Shown here: positions 24,172 through 35,699 of the stretch, piece by piece
Layout: every line of letters starts with the position of its first letter
Numbering within the stretch: the stretch's first letter is position 1
Assembly: GCA_050084985.1 (NCBI GenBank)
Contig: JBITNC010000001.1
Span: 142,228,001 to 142,292,000, forward strand
DNA from: Nageia nagi
Taxonomy: Eukaryota; Pinophyta
Direction: 5' to 3'
Length of the DNA: 64,000 nucleotides
Notes under the pieces: model-generated
Told to the model about the DNA's origin: nothing
The model's database searches: none
Seen by the model: the letters and a program-made list of their open reading frames with translations, nothing else
Translations under genes and position numbers: made by a program

Positions 24172-24949
24172 GAGAGCAATTTAGAAACATCCTAATCAAG
24201 GTTGAAGATCTTAAACTTGAAATACTTCTTCTAGGAGGTGAAAGAACTGAAAATGTAAGGAGTTAGATGGGTTGTAGAAGGTTTTTAGTATGATAGATTT
24301 CATGTAATTAATTCTATGTGCTATAAATTATACTTATCTATTTTAAATGAGCTTGACCGTGCCTATGATGTGTAGGATTGAGAAGGAAATTTTGGGCAAA
24401 GTGGTTATTAAAGAACATGGATTTTTGATACATTTATGTAGATTTTGTATACACTTTGATATTTGTATCAATATTTATCTCTAAATGTTGCAAATACATT
24501 GGCTATTTATCTTAACAGATTTTGTATACATCCATTATATCTTCAAATGTTGTGGATACATTCTAAAGTTACATATTAATGTATGGTGCATTAATGTATA
24601 ATATTATTTTTACAACCTAATTAACAATGGTATATCTTGTTATCATTGAATTCTTTGACATGGTGTATTGGTTTTTGTTGTGTAGCATTTTGAATATGCT
24701 ATATTTTGAATGTGTTGTAATTTGAATATGTTATGTATAATATTTAACTATTTCTTATGATAGTCATTGTAGGCAATATTTCTTATGTATAATATGTTAC
24801 ATGTGTAGCTATGTGATAACTATATATAAATGTCCAACATACTATTTGAAAAAATGTGCATAATATTATTTTACAAAATGCAACTTTAAAATAAGGCATG
24901 GACATTCATGGAAAATTAACTATATGTGGGTTACTTTTTCATGCAATGG

Positions 24950-25690
24950 TGATAAAAACCTTGATAGACATATTTATAAAATTTGCAAACATACAAATAT
25001 AAGTGGTTTTCTTACAAGATGCAAAAACAATTTGATGGGATGTAGTGATTATAGAATATGCAAGGAATGGTTGTATTAAGGAAATCATTAAAGTGTTTAA
25101 ACAAATTAAATAATTGGGCATTAGTGCAAATAATGTACATCAGTTAGTGTATTATATGCTTGTGTTGCCAATCTAGTTAAGGAGGATTATCAATACTTCA
25201 CATACATGAATGAAATATTTGCATACATAATGGAATAAAACATGTATTGTTAATCTTCTTGGCCCTGTTAGGAAATCATTTAAGTATTTGAACAAATGAA
25301 ATATTTGGATATTAATGGATATGATGATACTTTAGTTAGTGTATTATTCTTGTGTAGCCATATAGATCTAGTTAGGAGGGTTATCAATACTTCACATCCA
25401 TGAATGAAATATTTTCACACATAATGGAATAAAATATGTATGGTTAATCTTCTTTGCCATGTTATCAAGTTATTTAAGTGTTTTAACAAATGAAATATTT
25501 GGGAATTATTGAACAAATGAAATATTTGGGAATTAGTGCAAATGATGATACTTTAGTTAGGTTATTATATGATTGTATAGCTAGATAGATCTAGTTAAGG
25601 AGGGTTATCAATACTTCACATCCATGAATGAAATATTTACACACATCATGGAATAAATGGTTAATCTTCTTGGCCATTTTAGGAATTTAG
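24950..25690 (+). pseudogene. Captured PPR gene fragment, 3' part triplicated
   Basis: The plus-strand reading at 24952-25130 gives TLIDIFIKFANIQI, DAKTI.WDVVIIEYARNG and IKEIIKVFKQIK, the order of a PPR unit. It continues into LVKEDYQYFTYMNEIF at about 25170-25220, matching the final PPR-to-E region. That later part is repeated three times: cores at about 25185, 25379 and 25604. The third spacing is longer because a 24-bp string is duplicated at 25485-25508 and 25513-25536. Stops occur throughout. It lies inside the TIR transposon, so it was presumably captured and amplified there. Confidence 0.75.
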
Positions 25691-25739
25691 ATGAAGTAAA
25701 ATATTATACTAATAAAACTTAATGCCAATGCTTTATATG

Positions 25740-26240
25740 TTCTATTAACTAAGTTTGGGTTATACAAAGTTTGATTAACCCTTTAAATTCATGAAGAATT
25801 TTAAAGTTTTGGTTATATGAAATTTGATTAACCCTCTATATGCTCATATAATTTTCCAAGTTAGGTTATATGTAGTTTGATTATCCCTCTAAGTGTTCAT
25901 TGAATTTTCCAATTTGGGTTATACAAATTTGATTAATCCTCTATATGTTCATCAAATTTTCTAGTTTGGGTTATATGTAGTTTGAATAACCCTCTATATG
26001 TTCATAAAATTTTCCATTTTAGGTTATATGTATTTTTATTATCCCTCTATATGTTCATCAAATTTTTTAGTTTAGGTTATATGCAGTTTGATTCACACTC
26101 TATATGCTCATCGAACTTTCTTATACACAGTTTGATTAACCATCTAGTTTGGATTATACATAGTTTGATTTACTCTCTATATAGTTTGGGTTAGGCATTG
26201 TTTAGGTTATACATAATTCAATTATTCATTTTGGTTATAT
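25740..26240 (+). repeat. 53-bp satellite containing TTTGATTAACCC
   Basis: GATTAACC-type cores sit at 25773, 25826, 25879, 25931, 25984, 26037 and 26090, an almost constant 53-bp period, then decay to about 26240. Each unit has GG(G/A)TTATA(C/T), GTTTGATTA(A/T)CCCTCTATATG and TCAT..AATTTTCCA. The core matches the motif in the TIRs and subterminal palindromes. Confidence 0.9.
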
Positions 26241-27084
26241 TAAATTTGATTATAAGTGTTGGTGTTAATAAAAAAACTTGCATTACTTACTATAAGCAAA
26301 TTTTGAGGAAAATACAAGAAATACAATTTTTTCTCAAAAATTGTTGACAAAAAGAAATGCAAATTTTGCTTTGAACTTGTTGGAAGTGAGAAATGGAAAT
26401 TTTTCTCAAAACTTCACTTACCCACTAAAATGATTATACAATTCATGAAGGCAAATCAATCTAGTAGACACAGGTAATGTAATCCCTATGTTCCTCCATT
26501 TCATGAAATATCCCAAAACACCTAACAACTATGATCCCAAAGCCAATGAATAATGTAATGTACAATTGATGCTAACAAAATTCTATTACATCCCAAAGCA
26601 CATAATGTTTATACAAAATAAATTAGGTGAATAATTTATACAAGTCTAGTAAGATAGTTTTAGGTTACCAAAAGACATAATATAAAAGTGTATTATACTA
26701 TGCTTATACTATAAATGTCTATCCTTATTATTCATTATGAAGACTATTTTTATCTTTTAACCACCTATATCTTCTTTTCCTTTAGCCCATAGGGAGTTAT
26801 ATGAGTGTGTTTTACTCTTTTGGATGGCTTCTATGTACATTCGATGTTTTCTTCACTATTAAGCTGAATGAAAATTGCAACCACTTCATGATATGTATCA
26901 AAAACATATGATCTTGGATCAAGTTTTTGTATAGTTAATTCAATCATTTTATAGTTAAGAATTTTATGAAGTATTATTTATAGGCTTGCTTTCCTATGCA
27001 TTGTAGTTTTCCATTATGGTATAATTCTATTTTCATGTCAAAATTCTATATAAAATATTTTGAACTATCATCCTACAAATGACA
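26241..27084. other. Unidentified interior of the transposon
   Basis: AT-rich sequence with no gene I recognise and no strong repeat. Confidence 0.4.
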
Positions 27085-27430
27085 CCCATCGATATCAATT
27101 ACATAGTATATATCATCTTCCACCAACATAATAAGAAAATGTGCATCCCAAGTAACTACATAAACTCATGTTTTACCATTTTGTACAAAGTCTTCCCATA
27201 TAGAATCAAATGAGTCAAGGCCACTCAATATGGAAATACTTGATCAATGATTTCAGATCCAAACATGATAAGATATTCAACTCCCATTGAGAAAGGTCAA
27301 AATTTCCTCTATAAGAAAATAAACATCTTAAAATCCCCATCTGGATAATTTTTTATAGTATTCTTCATCACACATATCTCTCCACTCTACACTTCCATCT
27401 ATTATAATTTTATCAAGGGCTTTCTTTGAT
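27085..27430 (-). pseudogene. Captured fragment of an NT-type C2-domain protein gene
   Basis: The minus-strand readings, after two frame changes, give DGSVEWRDMCDEEYYK (about 27410-27350), then DSFDSIWEDFVQNGKT (about 27240-27190), then VYVVTWDAHFLIMLVEDDIY (about 27180-27115). From memory these match, in order, the C-terminal half of plant NT-C2 (EEIG1/EHBP1-type) proteins: a GSLEW-LC block, an FDSIWEE block and a W-HFFVL-YYIIDTLG block. An in-frame stop follows the Lys-Thr. The gene family is poorly characterised. This is a second captured host fragment, in the opposite orientation to the PPR piece. Confidence 0.6.
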
Positions 27431-27689
27431 CGAAACCTTCTTAGATTTTTATATAACCAATTAATAATTTCTAAAATTAGCACACTATAAGCACTTGACC
27501 TATTAATACCTTCATTGTGCTAGCCTTTATTTGCCTCAAAATAATTTATGTAGAGTTTTGTGTTTTTATCCTTGATCATAAACTATCTAGGGTAAAATCT
27601 ACTAGATTGGCTAATATTGGATTTAAGAAGAATACCTCCATCCTGAGCCTACATGGGACTATTAAAAAGATCAATTCTACTCAAATTTT

Positions 27690-29070
27690 ATCTCACCAAA
27701 AGGTTGAGCAATTTCTACTGATGCATTGGTCTCACCAACTCTCTATGTGGAGCAAAATAAGTCGATTATAAAATATTAAGCACTTTTTCAATTTCTAAAA
27801 ACATACCATAAATGAAATTAGCATAGATGTGCAATGTCATAAGACAACTAGCTAACAAGATAAAGCTATTTAATTTAATATCATTACAATATGCATTTAT
27901 ATGCTCATCTCCTATATTAATCTCAAATCATGAGAAGAGTTTATCTCACTAGAAAGTTGAAAATTCTCTACCGATGCATTGGTCTCACCACCTCTCTACA
28001 TGGAGTAAGATAAGTGGATTATAAAATATTAAGCACTTGTTCAATTTCAAAAAATATTTCATAAATGCAAGTAGCATAAATGTGCAATTTCATAAGGCAA
28101 CTAGATAACAAGATTGAGCTATGTAATTTAATATCATTACAATACGTATTTATATGATCACCTCCTACATCGAGCTCAAAACATGAGAAGACTTTATATC
28201 ATTTAAAGGTTGAGCATTCTTTACTGATGCATTGGTCTCACCACCTCTTTTCGTGAGGAAAAATAAGTGGATTATAAAATTTAATTACTTTTTTAATTTT
28301 AAAAAATATCTCATAAATGCAATTAGCATAGATGTACAATGTCATAAGAAAACTAGGCAACAAGATCAAGCTATTCAATTTAATGTTATTACAATATGTA
28401 TTTATATGCTCACCTCTTGTATCAAGATCAAAACATGAGAAAATTTTGCCTCACCAAAAGGTCAACCATTCTCTATCGATGCATTGGTCTCACCACCTCT
28501 CTGCATGGTGAAAAATAAGTGGATTATAAAATATTAAGGATACTATCAATTCAAAAAAACATCTCATAAATAGAATTTGCATAGATATGCAATTTCATAA
28601 TACAAATAGGAAACAAGATCAAGCTATATAATTTAATATCATTACAATACACATTTATATGCTTACCTTTGTATTAAGCTCAAAACATGAGAAGAATTTG
28701 TCTCACTAGAAGGTTGAGCATTATCTAATGATACATTGGTATTACCACCTCTTTGTGTGGAGAAAAATAAATGGATTATAAAATATTAATGATATTTTCA
28801 ATTTCAAAAAACATCTCATAAATGCAATCTACATAAATATGCAATGTCATATGATAACTAGGTAACAAAATTAAGCTATGTAATTTAATGTCATTACAAT
28901 ATGCATTTATACTCTCACCATTTGTATCAAGCTCAAAACACGAGATGAGTTTATCTCAAGAGAAGGTTGAGCATTCTCTACCGATGCATTGGTCTCACCA
29001 CCTCTCTGCATGGTACAAAATAAATGGAGTATTAAATATTAATGACATTGTCAATTTCAAAAAACATTGC
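27690..29070 (+). repeat. 253-bp satellite, six cores
   Basis: The phrase GATGCATTGGTCTCACCA (or a close variant) occurs at 27720, 27973, 28226, 28478, 28730 and 28983, spacing 252-253 bp. Further shared parts of each unit are AGGTTGAGCATTCTCTAC, GTGGATTATAAAATATTAA, ATTTCAAAAAACAT and TTTAATATCATTACAATA. Short frames in it are not conserved between units, so it looks like non-coding satellite. Confidence 0.92.
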
Positions 29071-29119
29071 AATACTGAAGAACATAAATAAGAATTAGAA
29101 TCTCAACTCCTCATGTGAG

Positions 29120-29960
29120 GGACTCTCTAATGATGCATTTTCATTCTATCATTTCTACCTTCTCTAGCATTTGTATCTCCATAATCAAAGCTTTCATATT
29201 CAAATCTATCAACATATTTGGAATATCTAAAGTGTACGATAAATGGTTCTCTTAATTCTTCCAAATATTCCAAGGATATAGGTACAATTATATCCTAAAC
29301 ATGAAAAATATACATAAGTGCACTAAATAACAACAAAAATATGATAAGCAAAAAAAAATACATGTACCTTTATGTCTTCCTTTATCACATGTATCTTCCA
29401 ATGAGCTTCTCTCTTTTCCTACGAATCATAGTTCATCATATCTGCAACAATATTTTCTTGCACTTCCATTGATAGGTCTAATTTTGAATTCACCTTCTCC
29501 TTGATCATAACAACATTCACCAATCTATTTCATTTATATTTATAATTATTACAAAATACATTTTTTAGGTTTCTATTTTCTTTTCAAGTATTTTGCTTGG
29601 TTATATGTTTATGGTCTTGAAGATTTTGTTTTTGCCAACCTACCCCTTTTTAGTTTTAGTATAGGTGGTAAAACTTCATTTTGGTCCCTTCTATGGTTAT
29701 TAAAGGTTGTACATGATAAAATTGGAAAATATGGGTAAAAATTACGTCTACCAATCTCACATTGGTATCTAAACTTGCCACTCCTCTTGCTAGTATGCCA
29801 TTCACCTTGTACATCATGTGCATACTCATTTTGATCTTGTTACAAGTGAATGAGATCAAAAGATAATATTTAAATTATTTAATTGCATAATTATAACATT
29901 ATTGTATAAATAAATTCTAAAATAAATACCAACCATTTCAAATTTAAATGTTGTCCCCAT
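29120..29960 (-). other. Gene-like minus-strand segments, unidentified
   Basis: Minus-strand readings at 29860-29656 (67 codons with ARGVASLDTNV), 29530-29380 (LDLSMEVQENIVADMMNYDS) and 29300-29150 (PISLEYLEELREPFIVHFRY) look protein-like in composition, though in different frames. They could be upstream exons of the same captured gene as 27085-27430, because they lie 5' to it on the same strand, but I recognise no domain. Confidence 0.3.
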
Positions 29961-30467
29961 AAGCCAGATCATCAATTGAAGTTTTTCTTCCACCTATGCA
30001 TTGTTAAAATACATCAGTCCATAAACATTGCATGTGCAATGATCCATACCAAGAATAATGCGATACAAGGAAATAAGAGGATTATTTACTTGATAACAAG
30101 CATAAGATATCAAATCTAGTATTCTAAGTATCTCAAATGAAAGGTAGGTATTCTGAGTTGTTTATTTTAAAATTATTAGTAATGTTTAATTTTTCATGAT
30201 GAATGCTTTGAGTAATTAATAGTATATGGTCATGTTTTTTTTGTTCATTTTGGGGTTTAGATTATCCATTTACCTATCATTTTTATATATGAATATTTGA
30301 TCTTAGCAAATAATAAGGATTATTAGGATGCCTTTCCTATTTTTATGAGGATTGGAAAACTTTAGATATGACATTATAAAACTTTTTTAAGATACTTTAT
30401 ACTAATGAAATAAATAGTTGAAATTTTTTCCAAATTAGATATCCATTAGTGCTAATTTTTTATACAT

Positions 30468-30851
30468 TAAGGTTAATTTAACATCATTTATTTTGGAGGT
30501 TTAATCAAGTGTCATTAATTTCTAAGTTAATCAAGTGATGCTTAGCCATAAATAGTCATTCAATATAGGGGGTTAATTAAAGTGCATTTAGACATGACTA
30601 ATCGAATGATATTTGTAGAGAGGTTAATCAAACTTTGATTAATCCTATATGGGAATGGGGGGATGTCATTCCATGATAGGCATGACCCGATGAACCATGT
30701 GCATGGAGGGTTAAATAAAATACATTTAGGCTGGGATAATCAAATTGTGTATAACCCCCATGGCATAGCCTGCCAGGTCATGCATGCATACCGATAGGAT
30801 AGCATGTTAGAGTATGGGGGGGTGGATTATGGAGGCTAGATAGCCAGTTCC
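30468..30851 (-). repeat. Right terminal inverted repeat
   Basis: It is the inverted partner of 21139-21510, ends GGCTAGATAGCCAGTTCC at 30851 and is followed by the 9-bp target duplicate at 30852-30860. Confidence 0.88.
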
Positions 30852-31462
30852 ATATGTAAATAAGTGAAATATATATTATGTTATTCTCATAATACTAAAT
30901 ATAAAGTATGTAGGATATGAACATGCCAAATAGAATGTGAAGTATTTAAGAGTTTGCATATAGTTAATATGTGAAGGTGGTATATATGGATATAAGAGAG
31001 CTAAGTGTTATTTTTATATGATTTTGAATTATGTACAAGTATTAAGGTTTTCATGCATTGCATATAAATAATATACATAACTATTGGTACTCATACAATT
31101 ATTATAGATGTATGTAAGTCTCATTTAGAATACTTATAGTGTTGGCTCTAGTTCATTAGAATAAATTGAATCAAAATTCATATTTAAGCAATCAATATAT
31201 AAAATAAATCATACAAATAAATATAAAAATGTATGAAATACAATATAAAAAATCCAAGTATCAACCATTCATTAAAGGCAAAATATACTAGCCATTGATA
31301 TTATTTATCTTATGCAAAATATTATAAGTTTCTAATAATGTATTTATTATTTTGATTTGACTATCAATTTAAGTATGATATGTTGAATTGAACTTTACAT
31401 ATCTCAAAATATCATTCAAAATTTTAATTTTGAATATTGGATCTCTATAGCAAATAATAATC

Positions 31463-31949
31463 TTAGGCATAACATGGAATCTAAAACTTTGATCCAGAAA
31501 TCACCTTTTCTACTTTACTAGCTATGAATATTTGTTGCAATATAAAAAAATGTACATGATTTCAAGAATACCCATCACCATAAAAATGATTATTTTCTCT
31601 TCTAAATTAAAAAATTTTAAATGAATTTTATGAATATTTCCTCTCAAAATTTATTTACAATTGATATTAGTTGTAAAAATAAAGAGCTTTTATAGTTTTT
31701 TTTTTATAGTAAGGGTAAATTATGTTATAAAAAGTATGAGTTTTAATAATATCCCAAAACCTAGTTCAAATATATACCATTATTTTTTTTACATTGGATC
31801 AAAGTATTTCATTAACCTAACCTATTGCTACCCAGCCATAGCTTGATGTAGCCAAAAACTAGCCTAAACCTCTAAGATACAATATTCCACTTGTAGCTTT
31901 ATTGTAGCTCAAGTAAAACCCTACAAAATTTTTATTAAATCCTTAATAA
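31463..31949. other. Unidentified AT-rich spacer
   Basis: It follows module copy 1. No gene or repeat recognised. Confidence 0.3.
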
Positions 31950-33220
31950 CTATTACTAAGGAGTAGAAGGTGCCCTTATGCATCTAGCATATGCTAAAAT
32001 CCATTTGAAATTTCTTTTGTTATCTTCTTGTACCTTAGTTCTTGTTTGGATGGTCTTCCCACATAATTTTGATCCATATTTGTTGTCTTTATAAATTGGT
32101 TGTGTTGTCTTAATAGAATATCTTCTTTATCATATTATGTATCTTATAGAGTTCCTTCTCCCTATCTTGCTTCATTCATATAGTTTTTTCTTTTTGAGAC
32201 TATACTTTCTAATCTTTCATTCATTTCTATTTCTACTGGTTCATTATCATTTGGATATTTTTCAACATCATCCTTACTACTATCAACCTATGATTCTTCA
32301 GTGTTGTTACCTTCAAATATACTTAGTGCATTATAACAATTTCTACTTTTGAATTTGACCCATTTATATTTTGAGTTTGCTCCTATATGACTATTTTTGT
32401 GCATGAGACTAATCATGTCTTCTATTATTCTATCATTGAACTAGCCTCCATGTCTTCTTATCTTTTCTTATTTCTTTCTTCTTTTCTAGATAATACCTTC
32501 AAAATGGTCAAATTGCCTATATATATTACATTTAATAAGGAGGTTTTCATATGCTATTTCTTTCTCCCAAGTCCCTTCATCTTCTTCATCAATAAAAATA
32601 TTCTTTCTTAGCTCATTGGTTATGTTGATGTTAATACAAATAATGATCATCAATTATTCTACTTCAAGATCTAGTTACCTTCTACATTGACACCCATGAA
32701 CCAATCTTATTTATGATTTTGATAATGACACTTGCATTCTAAAATTCTATTTGCAAGTTTGGAAGGCTAACCCAAGTTAGGATCAAATCAATATTTTTCG
32801 ATCTCTAGTCTAAAACCCTTATTCTTCTATTTGAGAACCAATCCTTTTCTACCAAGGAACCATGTCCCTAATTCGAGTACCTTTTATAAACCTTATTTAC
32901 ACTTGAAATTGGAGAGAAAAAAAATCTTTGTAGTGCCACTAGAACCACTTGCTCCTTTGTTTTCCATTTCTTCTAACATAAGTCTTAAAATTATGTCTAG
33001 AATTTGTCTAAATCCCATAAAACTTTAGATCAAAGTATTATTTTGTTGATCTATTTCAAGATTCATGATATATTTTAGGATTTCTATACAATACTTATTA
33101 TCATCTATCTTGATCTCAATATCAACTTTGTTCTCTTCTTCAATTTCTACTTGATCCCTAATAATAATGTTAACCTATTCATGCATAAGCTTAGGTTTTG
33201 GTCTGTATTATACCTTATTT
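31950..33220 (-). pseudogene. LINE ORF1 remnant (DUF4283 / CCHC type)
   Basis: The minus-strand reading near 32890-32820 gives LELGTWFLGRKGLVLK, the DUF4283 signature of plant L1 ORF1 (usually a G-PWFLG-RGL pattern). Further on (about 32600-32500) come an acidic-basic strand and a decayed knuckle region in the position of the zf-CCHC_4 domain. Upstream (33220-33030) is an acidic segment with IRDQVEIEEENKVDIEIKID. Stops and frame changes are many. ORF1 proteins bind the LINE RNA. No linked ORF2 is seen beside it. Confidence 0.5.
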
Positions 33221-33984
33221 ATTACATTGTGAACATAATTCAACTATATTTCAACTTGGTTAGAGCTTTGTCACAACTTTGATATTATATAATCTATAAT
33301 CTACATGCTTGAAAAGCCCTAATTGAATTTATTATAACATCAATTTCAATATCCTATATTCCTATCATTAATTCTTTTATTTATTATATCTTTATATTTC
33401 CTATATCATTAATTAAAATTTTTATATATTATATATTTATATATTTTATATTTCTCTTTCATATAAAAATTTATATTTATATTATATGATTTAGAAATTA
33501 ATATACTATTTCTATTCTTAAAAAATTTTTTATATTCAGATATTTTGGTTAAAGATACTATAATTATGCCAAATAATTCTCTTAATATATTTTTATATTA
33601 GATTTTTGTCTAAGTTCTTCATTTATTAATTTCAATATTTTTACATTTGATATTCCATTTTTAATCACAAGCTTGATTTATTTAATTTTTTAAAACCTTA
33701 CTCAAAATTGATTTATATAAAACCAATTATATTTAAAAGATAATGCTAGTCAAATACATAATGAATCAATCTTAATATAAATATTTTTTTCTCTAGACCT
33801 AGTCAAATATGAATTTATATGACAACAAACTTATTATTTACATGTACCATATAGATCAAAACTAAGATGTAGTCCAATAAGGTCTAGACAACTCACTCCT
33901 CAAATTTGATCCTCTTTTCACCAAGCATAATGAATCTATCTCATGGACCGATGATGTATCATAGTGCATAATCATGTAGAGAAT
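33221..33984. other. AT-rich region without features
   Basis: Highly AT-rich (ATATTTATATATT-like runs near 33420-33480). No coding recognised. Confidence 0.4.
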
Positions 33985-34560
33985 AAATCTAGACTTTATA
34001 TTTATAGGTATGTATGCAAAATACAGAAGAATATATAAAGCCTAGGAATTATTTAATAAGATGTATGATGTAAAAACATTTTGATGGAATGCAATGATAG
34101 GAGGATATACAATTCATGGATACAATAAGGATTCCCTTAAAATATTTTATCTACATAATGAAAATAGTTTCATTGAATACAATGATCATAGGCTATGCAT
34201 AAAATGGATTTTCTAAAAAGGCTCTAGAGACTTTTAAGCAGATGAAATTGTCATATGTAAAGTCAAACTTTGTAACCTTTTCCAAAATTTGTAACCTTTG
34301 CTAAACTTTGTAATTATTTTCGAAGAGTAGTTAAGAATATTTTTGCATCAAATATTATGGTTGTGAATGCCCTAATAGGCTTGTAAGTAAAATGTGGAAG
34401 AATACATAAAGCCCAAGGATTGTTTAATAAGATGCATGATGCAAACATAGTTTGATGGAATGCAATGATTTGATAATATGAAATTCATGGCTACAACAAG
34501 GATGTTCTTAAACTCTTTGATCTATTGAAACAATTGGTTAGAAACCTTGAATCCTATAGC
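33985..34560 (+). pseudogene. PPR repeat array, degenerate
   Basis: Successive plus-strand readings give ELFNKMYDVKTF.WNAMIGGY, then YA.NGFSKKALETFKQMK (about 34190-34250), then IMVVNALIGL.VKCGRIHKA and LFNKMHDANIV.WNAMI (34359-34480). These are three consecutive PPR-type motifs with the usual NALI-MY-KCG-LFDKM-WNAMI-GY landmarks. Stops and frameshifts occur in each. PPR proteins normally act in organelle RNA processing. This copy is dead. Confidence 0.82.
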
Positions 34561-34606
34561 ATTATTCCTAGGATGAATCATTATACATGCATTAATGAAC
34601 TTTGTC

Positions 34607-34912
34607 ATGCAAGCTATCTCAAGGGAGAACTTCACTACCAAAATATCCATATTTCTTGAATTGGATTTGTAGATGTGTCTACTTAGTTCTTCTAAATCGA
34701 ATATTATGGTTCATGAAGGCTATCTCGAGGAAGCTTTGAACTTCACTACCAAAACACCCATAAGCCTTAAATTCCATGTGTGGATGTGTATACTTAGTTC
34801 TTCCAAATTGAATGTTATGGTTTGTGTAGGTTATTTTGAGGGATCTTTGAATTCCATAACCAAAATACCCATAAAAATTATATTAGCCATGTGTAGATGT
34901 GAATGGCTATGA
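34607..34912 (+). pseudogene. PPR E-motif region, tandemly triplicated
   Basis: Three related units start at about 34611, 34718 and 34829. The last two keep frame and read GYLEEALNFTTKTPI, then F.VWMCILSSSKLN, then GYFEGSLNSITKIPI. This is the E-motif at the end of PPR proteins (usual G-LEEA-NFI-KMP, then VW-CLLGACR). A spacing of about 107-111 bp indicates unequal exchange within a pseudogene and is not a functional repeat. Confidence 0.65.
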
Positions 34913-35060
34913 GTATCTTGATAGATATATATGAAATATGTATAAGAATACACAAGACTCGAGAACTATTTGATAAGATCCTTGATGCAAAACATAGTCT
35001 TATGGTATGCAATTATTTCAAGATACACATAAATTCTACAAAAATGTAAAAAAAATACAA
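34913..35060 (+). pseudogene. Further PPR motif remnant
   Basis: Readings with LIDIYMKYV-like and ELFDKI.DAK blocks, followed by a VWYAII-like block, repeat the pattern of a PPR unit but need two frame changes. Confidence 0.55.
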
Positions 35061-35690
35061 GGTATGGACATATATGTAGAATACAAAAGAAGACTACAAG
35101 ATCATATACCGAGGGAGAATACCTTCCTGAACCTTTTCACACCTCCTCTCATCTTACCTCATCTTGTCTAGTCCTCTCATATCACCTCATATCATCTCCT
35201 TTCATCTCCCCTTGCAAAATGACTTTCTCTCTTCTAACCCCTCAATCGATAAATTCAAAAAACTCAAATTACCAAAAATATTCTAGACACCTCTCCAAAA
35301 TTGCCTCAAATCACAAGCCTCCAAAGCCCTTGTTTTGTCTAGTGATACCAATATAATAAATAATTCAAAATGATATAATATCAAGTTCTTCATGGGCATT
35401 TATTATGATATATACACAAGTTTTATTTATATATGTACAAGATTTATCTATATACACATAGTGTTTATACATATACATACATGATTTACAAATATATTCA
35501 TTTTTTTGTAATATTTTATATAAATGGGATTTATATATGTGCAAGGTTTATTTATATATTAATAGGATTTGTACATATACATAGAGGCTTTGCATATCAA
35601 AATTTGAATTTCAATTTAATGAGAAAGGAAGAAGAGAATTGGAGTTTGAATTTGAATTTATTGAAAAATGAAAAAGATAATTAGAGTTGA
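35061..35690. other. Spacer with (TATATA/ACAAG) degenerate repeats
   Basis: A low-complexity run of TATAT(A/G)TACAAG..TTTAT-like units spans about 35410-35600. The open frame there (83 codons) is low-complexity Tyr-Ile and not a gene. Pyrimidine-rich CTCATCTTACCTCATC-type sequence lies at 35150-35215. Confidence 0.5.
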
Positions 35691-35699
35691 ATTTGAATC

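Larger units (their letters stand above)
21139..30851. mobile_element. Large Mutator-like (Pack-type) TIR transposon, 9.7 kb, non-autonomous
   Basis: The ends are inverted repeats of about 375 bp (21139-21510 and 30468-30851), flanked by a near-perfect 9-bp direct repeat. The homologous module copy at 62448-64000 lacks the whole segment. Inside I see no transposase. Instead there are a PPR gene fragment (plus strand, partly triplicated), a fragment resembling an NT-type C2-domain protein (minus strand), a coiled-coil ORF, a 100-bp-arm foldback, a 53-bp satellite and a 253-bp satellite. Long TIRs, 9-bp duplication and captured gene pieces fit a Pack-MULE. Assignment to Mutator is inference, since the tips do not carry a motif I recognise. 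Confidence 0.75.
19598..31462. repeat. Repeat module, copy 1 (interrupted by insertions)
   Basis: Blocks 19598-20130, 20771-21138 and 30861-31462 align in the same order and orientation with 62448-64000. Copy 1 differs by an extra 640-bp segment (20131-20770, with a tandem repeat and a PPR piece) and by the 9.7-kb transposon at 21139-30851. In 19600-19900 copy 1 keeps many CpG sites that are TG or CA in copy 2. The identity of the module is unknown; it may be a repeat family or a segmental duplication. Confidence 0.8.

Noticed and set aside
25982-26194. 70-codon ORF with hydrophobic repeats
   Set aside because: It reads through the 53-bp satellite; the period is not a multiple of three, so it is not a protein repeat.
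27690-29070. CRISPR-like array, because of regular repeats
   Set aside because: Units are contiguous 253-bp tandem copies in plant DNA without distinct spacers.
32137-32611. Plus-strand ORFs rich in Phe, Leu, Ser and Tyr, as if membrane proteins
   Set aside because: They are antisense shadows of the Lys/Glu-rich LINE ORF1 remnant on the minus strand.
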